From Saxidomus purpurata (Eukaryota; Mollusca; Bivalvia; Venerida; Veneridae): DNA of 64,000 nt. The notes beneath the pieces were generated by a model, which was not told the DNA's origin, made no database searches, and saw only the letters and a program-made list of their open reading frames with translations. The translations under genes and the position numbers were made by a program. Position 1 is the first letter of the stretch, and every line of letters begins with the position of its first letter. Location of the stretch: the NCBI GenBank assembly GCA_022818135.1, contig JAFMSR010000017.1:12042561-12106560 (forward strand), given 5' to 3'. Of this stretch, positions 38,530-50,991 are shown in pieces.

Positions 38530-38879
38530 CACATTTGTATGTATACTTGTTTCTGTTCTGGTAAACACAATGCTTTAAGGGTCGGATTTTTAACCACATT
38601 GCGTAGATAGAAGTTTACTTACACCAGCTGCTATATTTACGGAGACCGCAATTCTAACAATGAAAACCTTCAAATGTAATGTAAAATCTTTCTTTGCAAA
38701 TATTTTAATGTGATTCGAAAAGACCTCCAGTAATATACAAAAAGATTGGAGTTCATTGAAACATTGTCCTTCCGTAAATATCTCACACATTTTTGTAAAG
38801 CAAATGCGATATTTCAATAGCATTTATACTTTCCTGCCTGTTTTCTAAGACGCATAAAAATCTAGACAGAAATGAAGCC

Positions 38880-39850
38880 ATCAGTTCTATACGAAACACA
38901 TTTCACAAACGCAATCTATTGATTTCTTTCTTGGAATTTCCTTCTAATGTCTTGTCAGGGGATTAAATGACAGCCCCATTAAATTGCGCTTGTAAGGCTC
39001 CGCATTAATATTCTATACAAGTAAAAATTGTTAATGAACAAACTCTTTTATCGTTTCATGTTCACCAAGGAAGTTCATTTTCAGCCTAAAAACACGTAGC
39101 ATAAAAATGAGAATTCTCTCAGTTGTCTTCGTTTGTCGCTCAATTTGCCTTAAATGTGAACTAGTGCAACAACACTGACTCCAGATTTTAGTTGTCATAT
39201 TAATCTTTGTTTTGTTGTAACACATTTCTAACCTTTTCGTTTTTCTGCTGGAATTGAGCTATTTTAGTTATGAACGATTGATTTCATAGCTTATTGCCAT
39301 TTTTATTTAGTAATAAGAGCCTGTCTTCACTTTTTACTAACTACGTTTGCAATTTCAATATGAAAGTTGAACAACAACATCTTCTATTATAGGTTCCTAT
39401 TATATCATTCTGTTGTTCATTTTAATAAGTCTCACACAAGCACGATCTATTTACATGTTGAATTCAAGTGAAGAGTTAATAGATCATCGAAGTTTTTTGC
39501 AAGTCTGAACATTCTCAAAATAATTATTCTTGATTATTGTATTAAAAAAATAAAGGTTATGATAGGTTTTCAAATATTACCAATAACAAGTATATGTCAC
39601 ATTGTATTTTGTACACTTTTATCTTGTACGTCACGTTTGAGCACAACTCAAATTGTAATTTTACGTTTGGCTATTTACCCCCTTTTATGATCTGTTTGTA
39701 TTTGTTTGCATTTACATGTTCAGGCAATACAGAAAAGTGGACCTCATTTAGTTTACATGACTCTTTACGTTGGACGTATTACTTTTTGTACATGTATGTA
39801 TTGCTTTTTACGTACTTGCAACCGTTTGCCACTTGATACGTTCTCACTTC
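38880..39850 (+). repeat. tandem-duplication blocks a and b, copy 1
   Basis: Matches 62465-63380 in the same order: 'gatttctttcttg', 'atgtcttgtcaggggattaa' and 'cttgtaaggct' (block a), 'ttaatctttg.tttgtt', then 'attttac.tttg', 'tttgcattta' and 'gcaatacagaaaagtggacc'-like words (block b). Unique-looking, non-coding, diverged. Confidence 0.7.
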
Positions 39851-41370
39851 AAAAACATGCATTTAAATGGCGTCTCTCTTATGGCGACTTATTTGTCCAA
39901 ACAAATACTCGAAACTTCGTTTACCGTGTAGTCCATGCAAGCTATAACACGCTTATTATTGGACAATATTATTATGAAAAACTTGTGCATATATATCCCC
40001 GTTAATAATACATGATTGATTTTTTAATATTTAAACTTATGTTAATTTGGTTTTATCGACGAGTAAGAGTCACATCTGCCTATCATCACAGGTCTGGTAA
40101 AGAACTTTTAAAGATAAAGTAATATCGATAGATATAAAATTGGTGATTTGATTCCAAGGTCACCATTTCTATGGTAAAGCATTTATCATTCTTACTTAGT
40201 ATAACCGTTCAACATGCAATTTTCATTAAATTTCAATTAAGAAACTACATTAGCTGGAACAAAAAAAATTTTCATAGACGTTTATTTATAATTATAACAA
40301 TAAATTCATCTTTTATTGATTTAACATTTTGCAATAGAACTTGTATGTAAAATTCAACATAAACTGTCACAATATTTAATCATACATATAGTCTTCAGTT
40401 TTCTAATCGAATGATAAAGTTGAAAAATTCGTTATTCTGTTATCACATGATTATAATGTTTGACATACCGATATCAGGCAGTAAATTAAATGATTTTATT
40501 CACTGAATGATATTTGTTTATATTATACATTTGTTATATTGAATAACGGCTGTTTACATTATTTTTGTTATTCAACTTTTGCTTACGATTTTCGAATATC
40601 AAACGCACATGTTTCCTGTCAACAATAGCTAGATTGTAGCAAAGTTTATAATAATGCAACATGGTAGCCCTTTCCATTCACACGACCGAGATTAACCATT
40701 CGCGGATATTTAAATCTAAAGTGCCAGTCGCAGTCGAATGCAAAGCAAGAGTCACATTGTCATACTAGTATATGGTAGTTTTGACTGGTACATTTTTGGA
40801 ACAGCAGATTAAAACATAGTACAAAAAAGTAGAAAAGCACATAATTGTTTTGAAACCGGATACAAAAAATCATGTGATGGTCTATTCTCTGTTTAGAAAA
40901 TATTCGTTGAGTAACATTTAATTTAGTACTCGAACATTGTGTACAAACAAGCGTTTAATTCTAATACAGAAGTTTAGTTTGCTATACCTCGGCAGGTTCT
41001 GTAAACTGCTTTTTTGTTCCTAAGCTTGCCGGATCGATTGTAAGTGTTCAAATGCATGTGATATGTACATGTATCACACAAAACTGAATGAATAACTTGC
41101 CTAAATTTTTAATTATGTTAATATTGTATATATTTGTGTTATCTTCACATGCATAAAGTTTACCTACAATAATATACATGTATATGTATAAATTCTATGA
41201 ATTTGTTCTAAAACAATAAAATGAGAAATATATCAGAAAGTGTTTGTGATCTTTACTTATGTGGAGGTCAACAATATGCAATCTATTGATAAAATGAGGT
41301 TCACGCAACTCGACAACAACAATATGACCTACGAAATATAATTTATACAAATATCATGTCTCTTTCTGCA
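39851..41370. other. no gene recognised
   Basis: AT-rich DNA between duplication block b and the candidate exon. Confidence 0.45.
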
Positions 41371-41590
41371 GCAATATCCCAGGATACATGTAACGGTGAC
41401 GGTTGTAGAACCACCAAATCAGTTTCCAGTTCAATTCTTTTTATCAAATTCATTCTGCCGATTCCTACGATACACGCCCTTTTTCAACTCTGGGGACGGA
41501 CAAACCGTCGAGATGTTAACGTGTGGAGTTGTTTTTGATGTTCGTGAGCTGGAGATGAGAGTTTGGTCAAGGTCAATTTATATCTACTGA
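41371..41590 (+). CDS. candidate terminal coding exon, unrecognised
   Basis: A strong acceptor-like 'tctttctgcag' is followed by a frame open to a TGA at 41588, reading QYPRIHVTVTVVEPPNQF, then VQFFLSNSFCRFLRYTPF and GQTVEMLTCGVVFDV, about 70 residues. Composition looks more protein-like than neighbouring chance frames. I do not recognise it, no matching donor exon was found, and it could be chance. It lies between duplication blocks b and c. Confidence 0.25.
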
Positions 41591-41999
41591 ATTACCTTGT
41601 AAGTACTGATTGGAACTTCAACATCCGCTGACAATTAACAGTTTCGTTCCGTATTAGGTTTCCCTTTTCAGCTTTATTATTTGCGGCAATTTTGGACCTA
41701 TTATCGTGGTAAGTTTGAAATTGTTCATTGTTTTGATATGGAGGGATAATCCGACTTTTTTCTACACAGAAGATGAGCTCTATAAATACGAAAGGAGGGC
41801 ATATTATACTTAGAGACAATTTCATTGTAATCAACTACCGTGGGTATAACATGTTATTATCTCGTTTCCATTATGTCAAATAATATGACTTTGGTAGCGA
41901 TAGATATCTGTGTTTTGACAGACATCTTCTGATTTATACTTTCCAACTACCAATATATGACTAAACAGCAATCATTTTATTTTTCATCAAGTGTAGGGT

Positions 42000-42110
42000 T
42001 GCATAGAAGGTATGTTATATGATACATTCAAGCAATCGGTCACTTTATCTACCCTAATACATTGCGGTAAAAAGGACTCCCTTGGGGGTCATTCAATTTC
42101 TTTGGCGTAA
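42000..42110 (+). repeat. tandem-duplication block c, copy 1
   Basis: 'gttatatgatac', 'caatcggtcac' , 'atctaccctaatacatt' and 'ggtcattcaatttctttgg' match 47130-47245 in order. Confidence 0.65.
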
Positions 42111-42499
42111 ATGAAATTTGCGCTTTATCGTGATTGAATATCGTTGACAGTCAAATATATGTTGATGAAATGGCAAAAGAGGCATTATCACGTGTCTGAA
42201 ATATCCAATCTATTCATAAACCGTCGATTTCGCAGACGTTTTTTTTTGGCATTTGTTTTCAAGTGCAAACAATATATAATGTCTGATGCTTGACTCTTCT
42301 GGGCGGGGCCTTTGGGGCTGCGTTTTTGGTCTGGCTTCCTTTTTTTTGTTTTCAACATTATCCAGTTTTATGTGCAAGACAATGTCTTATAAATAATCAC
42401 GGATATGGACAACTGGATGCATTATCCATCAGACTGACAAAAACACGTTGCTCAATATTACTGAATATTAAAATATCTGATTAATTTATGAATAAGAAA

Positions 42500-42790
42500 A
42501 ATATCTAAGATGATAATTGAAATTAAATTTTGATGGTATCTCTTCCTGTAACCAAATGTCGACTTAAATCTTTTACGCGTATCTAACTTACGAAACTAAT
42601 CGCATTCAATTCTTTCCACCAAAACCCTACAATACTTTTCATTTATTACGGATTTGGAAACAGGATCCGATGTTAATGAGACTAGAAATTAACGCGAATA
42701 AATAATAAACAAATAACTAGGTATGGTAAGTAAGTTATTGCCGCGACATAGAAATGAGACCAGCAGAGTAGGTTTAAGAAGTTTTAATTT
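42500..42790 (+). repeat. tandem-duplication block d, copy 1
   Basis: 'cgacttaaatcttttac', 'gaaactaatcgcatt', 'aaaaccctacaa' and 'agaaatgagaccagcagagt' align in order with 54590-54920. Confidence 0.7.
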
Positions 42791-43289
42791 CACCAGGTAA
42801 TGTACGCAATTTAGTTCCTACATTTTCAGCGACCACCTTACCTTAAACGGAAAAAATGACTTTTATTCTTTCATATGCATATGTAGAGACCTTAAAGAAA
42901 ATCTGTTTGAAATAAGGATCAGTGAAAATGATTTAAGGTTGTTACTTGCACAATTTAGTTTGCACGCAATGATATTTTACAAATCTTAAAATAGAAAGTA
43001 TCAGCATAAATCAAACAACCTCATATAAACATTTGTCAAGAAGAAAGATGAAGTTTCCTTAAACCGCTCAGTTTGGTTAGACACTGCTGTATCTCTTCTT
43101 GCTTACGAAACTGACTATCTTTAAACGTTTTTTGAGACTGTTAACTAACAGGTACCAGAAAATTGAAAGAAAACACGTTGCTTATAAAATGACAGAGAAT
43201 TCACACTTCAATTCAAAGTCCAATTGACAGGCTGACATCATTCATTATCTCCATTATTAGCTAGCATAGCAGCAATAGAGGGATACATT

Positions 43290-43510
43290 GATATATTACA
43301 TTTCAAAGTCAATGACAGTTATCTTATAAAATGAACCGAGTCAATTTATTCATTTCTTTCACTGATACTGGATCAATAAACAATTCTCAATGTTTTTTAT
43401 CTTCGGAGACACTCTTTTGTAGATAAAGATGAACTCTGGGCATAAGTTGAATTTGATAAAACATTTCTGCCAAGAATTCTGACGTTGATATAGCACGGAT
43501 ACAAGACTGA
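43290..43510 (+). repeat. tandem-duplication block e, copy 1
   Basis: 'tttcaaagtcaatga', 'aaccgagt', 'actgatact', 'atcaataaac' and 'agttgaatttgataa' align with 61285-61510 in order. Confidence 0.7.
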
Positions 43511-43651
43511 ATCATCATCTGAGATAAAACAACAACCTGGAAATAATATACTAGTAAGTATTATGGACGTTCTCTATACAAACCTTGTAGGGTAAGTGAA
43601 TTCTGTCATTTCCGTTTTTGGACGTCAGAGGATTCACAATAAATATAGGAT

Positions 43652-43828
43652 AATTGTTGGTTTCGGTGTAAGATCACTTCATAATTTCACCGAGTGGGCA
43701 CCAAAAGTGATATTTTCACAAGTGGCGCAGCCACGATTGAAATAACTACTTTTGGTGTTCATGAGTGAAATTATCTTTTGGTGTTCACGAGTGAAATTAT
43801 CGTGATATGACATCGATACCAACAATTT
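43652..43828. mobile_element. palindromic MITE-like element
   Basis: Ends 'aattgttggt.tcg.tgt' and their complement, with repeated inner motifs of the type 'gaaattat' and 'caccaaaag' on both strands. The inner 'ttttggtgttcaygagtgaaattatc' segment is present twice in tandem. Non-coding foldback structure. Confidence 0.55.
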
Positions 43829-44082
43829 TTCTGTTTATTGGCGCCGCCGATGACGGCGGTGGCCTATTATGGAATACTTTTTCCGGAAGTACATGCTAGG
43901 AGCGGTTATTAGAATGCGAAGAAAAATGGTTTTAACTGTATGCCAAAAATAATACGCAATAGACATTAAAATATTGATTATACACATTTCCTTCATTAAA
44001 ACGTAATTGTTTAATTGTAATGTTCCTTTTCATATCTTTTTAGAAAAAATACGAAAACGTAAAACAACTTCTCCCTTATCGG

Positions 44083-45373
44083 TTTTGCAAAAGGAAGTGT
44101 CTAGAGAACCGGAATCGGTTCCCTAGACAGCGACCTTAGCGAACCGGAATTAATATTCGGACGAATTATTTGGCGTGTTGTTATCGGCACGTTTATTGAT
44201 ACAGCTATATAAACAATGCATATGTTGATTATTATTGTTATCATTAAATATGTAATTCGGAAGAGGAACATTTAGAGATCCTTCCTAAAATTATGACATG
44301 AAAGACTTAACGCAGTATTAGTATTAGAGATAACAGAATGACGAAGGAGAGCGTTTAGTTATAACATAATGAATAGCATTGAAACAGAAAGCACAATTTT
44401 TCTGTAAATGTTTTTGATTTTATGTAATATATGCTAGAGAAAAAAAAAAAAAAAAAAAAAAAAAAAAAGCATTTGCTTTCGTTTTCATTATGTCACATCC
44501 AGGCTACACCACGAGGAGCTCTGATCATGGCCCGTCGACCCTATTAAGAGTCAGTTTAGCCCTGAAAAGGACTGTTTTCAGAGCCTCTGGTTCAGGAAGG
44601 CATGACTGATGCTGTCGGTGAACTTAAAGTCAACATCTCCTCTAACCACACCATCACGTCTGTCTATAACGTCATTGTTCATTCACTCTGGACCATGTGA
44701 CCATATTTTGTCAAGTGGGAGTTTCAAAAAGGTCTTGTTAAGACGTCTGCATAACTTGTATCGACGTTGATGACAATGGAAGAGGCTGTCAAATACGACG
44801 TGCTGAACACCACAGCTGCGGGATTCATTTCTTATATCAAGTAGGGGATGGAGTAACTGATGATTGTTAAATTTTTCTATATCATTTTATACCTATCTGT
44901 ATGAAGACTGTATGAAGACTATGTCAAACTTCGCCAGCTTCCACCTGCGTAACTTCTGCAACAACCCGGCGACTATTAATCCTCCTGTCCCATGTGCTTC
45001 ACCGCGAAATGGTAGATCGTTGTGTAGACTACCATTCCGCCAGCGTACCCACCTAGACATCATATTAAAACCGGAAGTGCGGAAGGCAAAAAAAAAACCC
45101 CCCCCCCCCCCATCAATTCGACAATCGACACATTGAAAACTAATGCAAATAAACTGATAAATCCCACCCATTTTTCTTGTTTAAATGGAAGTTTTCACTT
45201 TTATAATTATTAAATAATCTATTTTCTTATCACAATTACCTGTAATATATGAGGAAAACAATTCCGGTTCGCTAGTGTATAGACTGATATAGGCTAGAGA
45301 ACCGATTCCGGTTCGCTAAGGTCGCTGTCTAGGGAACCGGTTCCGGTCTCTCTAGAGCACTGCCTTTGCAAAA
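44083..45373. mobile_element. non-autonomous TIR element with GC-rich cargo
   Basis: Terminal inverted repeats of about 68 bases (44083-44151 and 45307-45373) share 'TTTTGCAAA', then a palindromic core CTAGAGA..CCGGAA and 'CCTAGACAGCGACCTTAGCG'. The right end has an additional partial 'accggaat' repeat unit just inside. The interior contains a 29-base poly-A (44440-44468), a G+C-richer non-repetitive stretch (44490-44830) and a poly-A/poly-C tract at 45088-45111. No transposase is visible. Target duplication not resolved. Confidence 0.6.
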
Positions 45374-45412
45374 TTATAATATGAGCTTATTTTTTACCAC
45401 GTGCTTTAAAGT

Positions 45413-45491
45413 CAGTCTCCGTGGTGTAGTGGGTAAGCTGATAACCAGCCCCCGTCTAATTTTACGAGTGGAGTTCGAATCCGCCCGAGCC
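45413..45491 (+). mobile_element. tRNA-like sequence / SINE head
   Basis: 'ggtgtagtgggtaagc' (A box) and 'gagttcgaatcc' (B box) are well spaced, but the acceptor and T stems do not pair, and a T-rich run follows. More likely a pseudo-tRNA or SINE head than a functional tRNA. Confidence 0.5.
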
Positions 45492-46159
45492 AAACCCTTT
45501 TTTAAAATAATTTTTTTTCCGTTTTTTTCTTTTTTTCAGCTTTAAAAAACCACCACGATTTTAAATGTTTTCTGCAAATATCAAAATCATAAAAATTCCA
45601 TATTCATTCAAATCAAACTAATAATGATTGCTTATCAAAAAGCTTATTTTAGCTATATAACGCCACACATGTACAAAACTATTTTCGGCGCCCTTTGATG
45701 CTTTGCATCAATGGTATTCTTGTTTTATGTCTCAAACTCTACTTTTGCTGAGTTTAGAGCAATAAAATCATGTTGAAAATCGCAGGAAACGTCATCAGAA
45801 AGCATAAAAACATGACGTCATTTTAACGACGTCATCGTCATATGGTTTCCAGCATTCATTACGCTCAGTATACGTTTTGACGTTAATCCGGGTAACAGAT
45901 TTTGATAATTTTCACCGGTGGGTGGACAGCGAGTTTATCGGAATATAATTCACCGTTATATCTCGATAAACCATTGAAAAACATAAAAATTTTATTTCAG
46001 CACGGTAAGTTTTCGCCGTACTTGTCCTTTTAATGATGTTGGTTTGTTTTCGGTTTATTCGTATATACGTTACTTAGTATTTTCATGTTTTATAGAACTG
46101 ATGAAAAAAATGCATTATACAAGCCTGCAATGTTCTTATTGAAGTTTCCAAATACTACA
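45492..46159. other. no gene recognised
   Basis: T-rich run after a tRNA-like sequence, then unassigned DNA. Confidence 0.4.
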
Positions 46160-46680
46160 TCTAAACAAGATCACTACCTGTGGGTGCCGGACGCTCGTCT
46201 GATTTTATTATTTTAAATTTTTTTTTTTGCCATTATTTAAAAAAAAATTCCCCCCCCCCCCCCCCAAAAAAAAAAAAAAAAAAAAATTTTTAAAAAAAAA
46301 AAAAAAAAAAAAAATTTTTTAAATATTATTTTTATTTTTATATAAAAATATTTTACCCTTTTTTGCTATTTTTAGAATAGACCCCATGATCCCTAAACAC
46401 AATCCCAATTAAAGTCTTTATTTATATACACACTTAATAATTAGTTACATTATGTCAATTGTAACTAAAGATATTGTATATATTATCGTTTTTCTGTTTT
46501 TAAATAGTGACCTTGACCCATAAAACACAACCCCATTAAAATCTTCTTAAATACTTACTACAAACAAAAGTTGATTACATTTTGTCAACTGTAACTAAAG
46601 ATATCATATATATTAAAGTTTTCCTATTTTTAGTAACAGTGACCTTGACCTTATCAACATGTTGTGTGTGTGAAACTTTC
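46160..46680 (+). repeat. interspersed repeat 'gtgccggacgctcgtctga', copy 1
   Basis: Starts 'ctgtgggtgccggacgctcg', passes through homopolymer runs (46244-46320) and then has two ~134-base degenerate units ending in 'gtaactaaagatat' and 'gaccttgacc'. The same family is split by the RT element at 55.0 and 58.1 kb. Confidence 0.6.
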
Positions 46681-47084
46681 TAAGTTTAGAAGGGGCAATA
46701 ATCCAGTAAAAATACATGACACCCTTACGTAACTAAGTAGCCCAAACGCAAAACTTAAAAAATCAGACTAGCTAAAATTGACAACGATGACGACGCGGAC
46801 TATCAAGTGACGACAACATCTCGTAATTTTTTTTTCGATAAATAGCGACAAACATGCAGATAACAAGCAACCATCATGTGTATCCTACTTTAAGCAAACG
46901 TTTTGTAAAAAGATATGATTGATACAAATACAAATTTAAGGAGCTGCATTTGACCCATTTTATTGAAAACTGTACATTTTGTATATAAGTGCTGATAGTC
47001 AATTCACATACAATGTAGTTACTACAGCACTAGGGAGTCAGCAGTTTGCAGATGATCGTAGCAATTACTATGTATACTGATTAG

Positions 47085-47250
47085 CAAACGATTGTTTCTA
47101 CTTTGTTTTAAGTGTTGGGCTGCAATGTACAAATGTAAATATGTTATAATGCTACTCTCCAGTAATCGGTTAAATCAATTATCTACCCCAATATATTCTG
47201 ATCAAAAGGACCGCCTTGTTGGTCATTCGATTTCTTTGCCTCCAGCCTTC
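47085..47250 (+). repeat. tandem-duplication block c, copy 2
   Basis: Partner of 42000-42110 in the same orientation. The 79-codon frame at 47092 overlaps it but has no counterpart frame in copy 1, arguing against coding. Confidence 0.65.
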
Positions 47251-47366
47251 GTGGCTAATTACTGCGTATCAGTACTCCAAATCATTGTTTATGAAACGAT
47301 GAACACCGCTGGAACGGATGCTATTTCATAAGTAATACACCCAAGTATATATATCCAAGCATTACT

Positions 47367-47404
47367 CTAAAAATGCAAAGAGGTCGTTAAGAATGATAAG
47401 ACAC
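47367..47404. repeat. 37-38 base direct repeat, left copy
   Basis: The sequence 'ctaaaaatgcaaagaggtcg' continuing to 'gataagacac' recurs at 49875-49911 with two mismatches and one indel. The pair brackets the 2.5-kb repeat block between them. Confidence 0.75.
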
Positions 47405-49874
47405 TAAAAACAACAAGAGGGCCAAGATAACCCTATATCGCTGACCTCCGATTTACTAGTATGACAATATATGACCAAACAATCTTAAAATAAATATCAT
47501 AAATGCAAACATTCTGTTTGAAATTGACAAGGCAAACCTTTTAACCACTTTACATGATGATTAAGTTGTAAATGTCACCTGTTTCGCATACACAGGTTTT
47601 TAACCGGGTGACCTAGTTTTTGACCGCGGATATCCATATTCATACTCGACCTCAATTTTATCAAGACAATTATACTGACAAAGTCTCATGAAGATAGAAT
47701 GAAAAATGCAACTTCTATTGCATACACATGGTTTTTCTACAATTTTACCCCGTGACCTAGTTTTTGACACTAGATGACCCATGTTCGAGCTTGACCTAGA
47801 TTGTATCAAGGCAATTATACTGACCAAGTTTCATAAAGTTTCATTAAAAAAGCAACCTCTTTTGCATACACAAGGTTTTCCTATGATTTGATTCATTTAT
47901 TCAAGCAATGAAAATTTTTTGAAATTTCGTTTGTTGTTAGGGTAATAACTGCTAAGTCAGAATATAAAATAACAAGAGGGCCAAGATGGCCCTATATCGC
48001 TCACCTTGGTACGAGTCCACTTGCCGTGGTACGAGTCCACTTGATCTTGCCTGGTGGAAGATCACTAGACAATGTTATATACCAAATAGGTTTTCCTATA
48101 TACGTCTTTGTAAAACAAGTGACCCCCGGCAAAGTACATTTTGACCACAGTGGCATAATTTGAACAACTTTTAAGAGGTCTACTAGGCAATGCTACATGC
48201 AAAAAATCTAAGCTCTATGCCTTGTGGTTTCAGAGAAGAAGACTTTTAAAGTGTTTCATATATAAGCCTTTGTAAAACTAAGTGACCCCCGTGCGGAGTC
48301 AATTTTGATCCGGGGGTCATAATTTGAACATTCGTGGTAGAAGTCCACTTGACAATGCTACATGCCAAATATCTAAGCTCTAGGCCTTGTGGTTTCAGAG
48401 AAGAAGATTTTTAAAGTTTTTCCTATATAAGCCTGTGCAAAACTAAGTGACAACCCGCGCGGGGTCAAGTTTGACCCGGGGGTCATATTTTGAACACTCT
48501 TGGTAGAGGTCTTTTAGACAATGCTACATGCCCAATATCTAAGCTCTAGGCTTTGTGGTTTCAAAGAAGAAGATTTTTTAAGTTTTTCCTATTTGTTGCC
48601 ATAGCAACCAGAGTTCTGCATGGAATGGAATTCTTTGAACAATTTTGATAGATCTTCATGCAAAGAACATTCCTGCATAGTTTTATCAATATTGGCCTAA
48701 TGGTTTCAAGATGAGATGTCATTTGAATCAAACTGTTGACGGACGACGGACAATCATCAATTAGAACAATCTCACCTGTAGTACGCTTAATAAAAAGGTA
48801 GCTCACCAGCCTTATTTGGACACTTTGTGTAGTATACCCCCGAAAGCAGTGAAAATGACCCCTTTCTCACGTTAATTAATAATAAAACTCCTAATTTGGC
48901 AACTCACCATTGTTTCTTATTTAAAATGTTAAGCAATTGATCCTTTTTCACGGAACAACATGGATTGAGATTTCAAAACGTATTCAAACTGAAAAAAAAA
49001 CTTAAAGAGAAACTAGTTTCTGTAAAACAAAAATGCGTAACATTTGTAGTCATTTGTCAACGTTTTTTTCTTAGTGTTCAAGCAATGAGAATTTCTTAAT
49101 GTTTTGCAGAAGAATTGTTCAAACATCACTTTATTGAAAACTTATTTTAAAATAATAGGTCGCCAGCCTTTTTATTGAGAAAAATGAGCTGATGTCTCGG
49201 TTGGGAGGGTGGTGTTGGAGGGGAGGCCATGTGTTTTATTGCCACTGACGTAACACAGGTAGCTAAATGAAACTTTAACTGGACAAATTGTGCATAGTAA
49301 AAATCTTACAAATTATATGTGAAAAAATGTATTCTTCTGAAAGCATTTAAAGAAGTTTAAAAGTCAACTTTTGCTAAACACTGACTTTTTGGGTGATTTT
49401 AAAGGGAGGTAATACATTTTCTTGATATCCTGCTTTTTTTGCTATAGATATACGTATCAAATATGCTATAGTGATATAATTGCTCAAAATAATCCTTTTG
49501 TATGATTTAAAAAAAAGTAATTGTTTGTAACATTTAATTAAACAACATTAAAATATAAAAAGTACTTGTTATATACACAAAAAGTAAACTGGAGCGATCG
49601 TCTTTCATGAAAAATGCAACCTCTATTGCATACACAAGGTTTTTCTATGATGTGACCGGGTAACCTAGTTTTTGAATCGAAATGACCCATATTCAAAATA
49701 GACTTAGATTTCATCAAGGTAGTCACTCTGACCAAGTGTCAGGAAGATCCATTAAAAAAACAGCCTCTATTGCATACACAAGTTTATGTGTGGTTTGCCA
49801 GATGTCTAACAGACGACGGACACCAGGCGATCACAATACATGTATCTCACCTTAGCTATTCGTGCTCAGGTGGG
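47405..49874. repeat. block of mollusc 'aacaagagggcc' interspersed repeats
   Basis: At least two starts (47410 and 47971) read 'aacaagagggccaagat' followed by 'ccctatatcgctcacc', and two ends near 48790 and 49870 read 'gacgacggac...ctcacct'. Inside are many lines of the form 'ttttgaccgcggatgaccc..attc' and 'catacacaaggtttttctatgat'. I recognise the wording as a common bivalve repeat of uncertain class. Frames such as the 75-codon one on the minus strand at 47600-47827 are translations of repeat units, not genes. Confidence 0.6.
48095..48600 (+). repeat. tandem repeat, ~165-bp unit, about 3 copies
   Basis: 'ctaagctcta' recurs at 48208, 48373 and 48539 (spacing 165 and 166), each preceded by 'caatgctacatgc' and followed by 'ccttgtggtttcagagaag'. 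It lies inside the mollusc repeat block. Confidence 0.75.
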
Positions 49875-49911
49875 CTAAAATGCAAAGAAATCGTTAAGAA
49901 TGATAAGACAC
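49875..49911. repeat. 37-38 base direct repeat, right copy
   Basis: Partner of 47367-47404. It directly follows the repeat block ending 'gtgctcaggtggg' and directly precedes the non-LTR 3' fragment. Confidence 0.75.
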
Positions 49912-50089
49912 AATGTTAAAACTAGGAAAACAAATGATGTTTGACGGCTTCCTTAAAATGCTTAAAACTGTAATATTACGTATCAACTGTGGCAAGTTAT
50001 TCCAAAGTATATACCCCTGATAAGTAAAAGACTTTTTACCAAATCACTTAACCCTGGGAATACAGAAACAACCACTGTCATTTAAATGT
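49912..50089 (-). pseudogene. 3' end of a non-LTR retrotransposon RT ORF (interrupted by hAT)
   Basis: The minus strand reads GCFCIPRVK, a stop, then FGKKSFTYQGYILWNNLPQLIRNI, the typical C-terminal end of CR1/Jockey-type reverse transcriptase ORFs (K.F.Y.G..LWN.LP..IR). The hAT element interrupts it upstream; the continuation on the far side (54480-54545) is too decayed to read reliably. It ends against a 37-base direct repeat. Confidence 0.6.
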
Positions 50090-50097
50090 ACCGACAT
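50090..50097. repeat. left 8-bp target duplication of the hAT element
   Basis: Reads accgacat directly before CAGGG; the partner after the right end reads actgacat, 7 of 8 identical. Confidence 0.75.
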
Positions 50098-50991
50098 CAG
50101 GGTTGGGTAATGCAAAAACTAATGCATTAGCTTTTCTTCAACTAATGCAACTAATGACTAACGCAGACATTTTTGCATGAGATCTGATGCTAATTCAATG
50201 CATTGGATTTCTAAAATTTTCTAATGGATTAGCATTAGTTCCGCATTAGCTGTTGCTACAGGTTGATATATAAACACAAATTTTACAGTGAGAAAATTAA
50301 ATGTGTCTTTGATCACATTGATTTGACCTGGGCTATCATGTTATGTCTAATTATATTAAGTCTTGACACTATACCTCACAACAAACAACAAATCACCTTT
50401 TGCAATGAGCTACTCTCGAGATTTATTTCGCTTGCTAGGCAGGTGTGAGTACATTTATGAGTATGCACATACATGTAGAGTTAAACAACACATGTTTTAA
50501 AATATTATCTATCCATGTAGTTTATAAAACAAACACATTATACTACAAGTGTATTTTAAACATATACACCGTTACAAGTAATATATACTTATAATCAACT
50601 GAAACAATCAGTATTGCCTCTTTCGTTATATACATTCGTGAACGAAATGTGCGTAAGCACGTGATAAATAACCTTGTGACATACATTTTATCTAGTTTTA
50701 CATCATTTTCGTACTTAAGTCGTAAAAAATGTGTCAAATATATCCATCAATGAAGCACCAAAGCGACATAGGAACAACACCCATTTTGTCTTTTCTTTTA
50801 CATTGATATGGATGAAACTTGTACCAGCGGTATGCCGAGCTGCTTCTCCGGATATAGGACGGCGGGATATTTTCATCCAAACGACACACCATATACATAC
50901 GAAAACTTTACATTTTCTCCTCTTTGCTATTCTCAATATTGAGTTTTACATGTAAACATATTTACACCAATATCTTGTAAACTAAGTATTA

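Noticed and set aside
45413..45491. Functional tRNA gene
   Set aside because: A and B boxes are good but acceptor and T stems do not pair; treated as a SINE head or pseudo-tRNA.
47600..47827. 75-codon minus-strand frame
   Set aside because: It shows an internally repeated peptide (CLDKIEVEYEYG / IQSRSSSNMG type) because it translates two units of an interspersed repeat.
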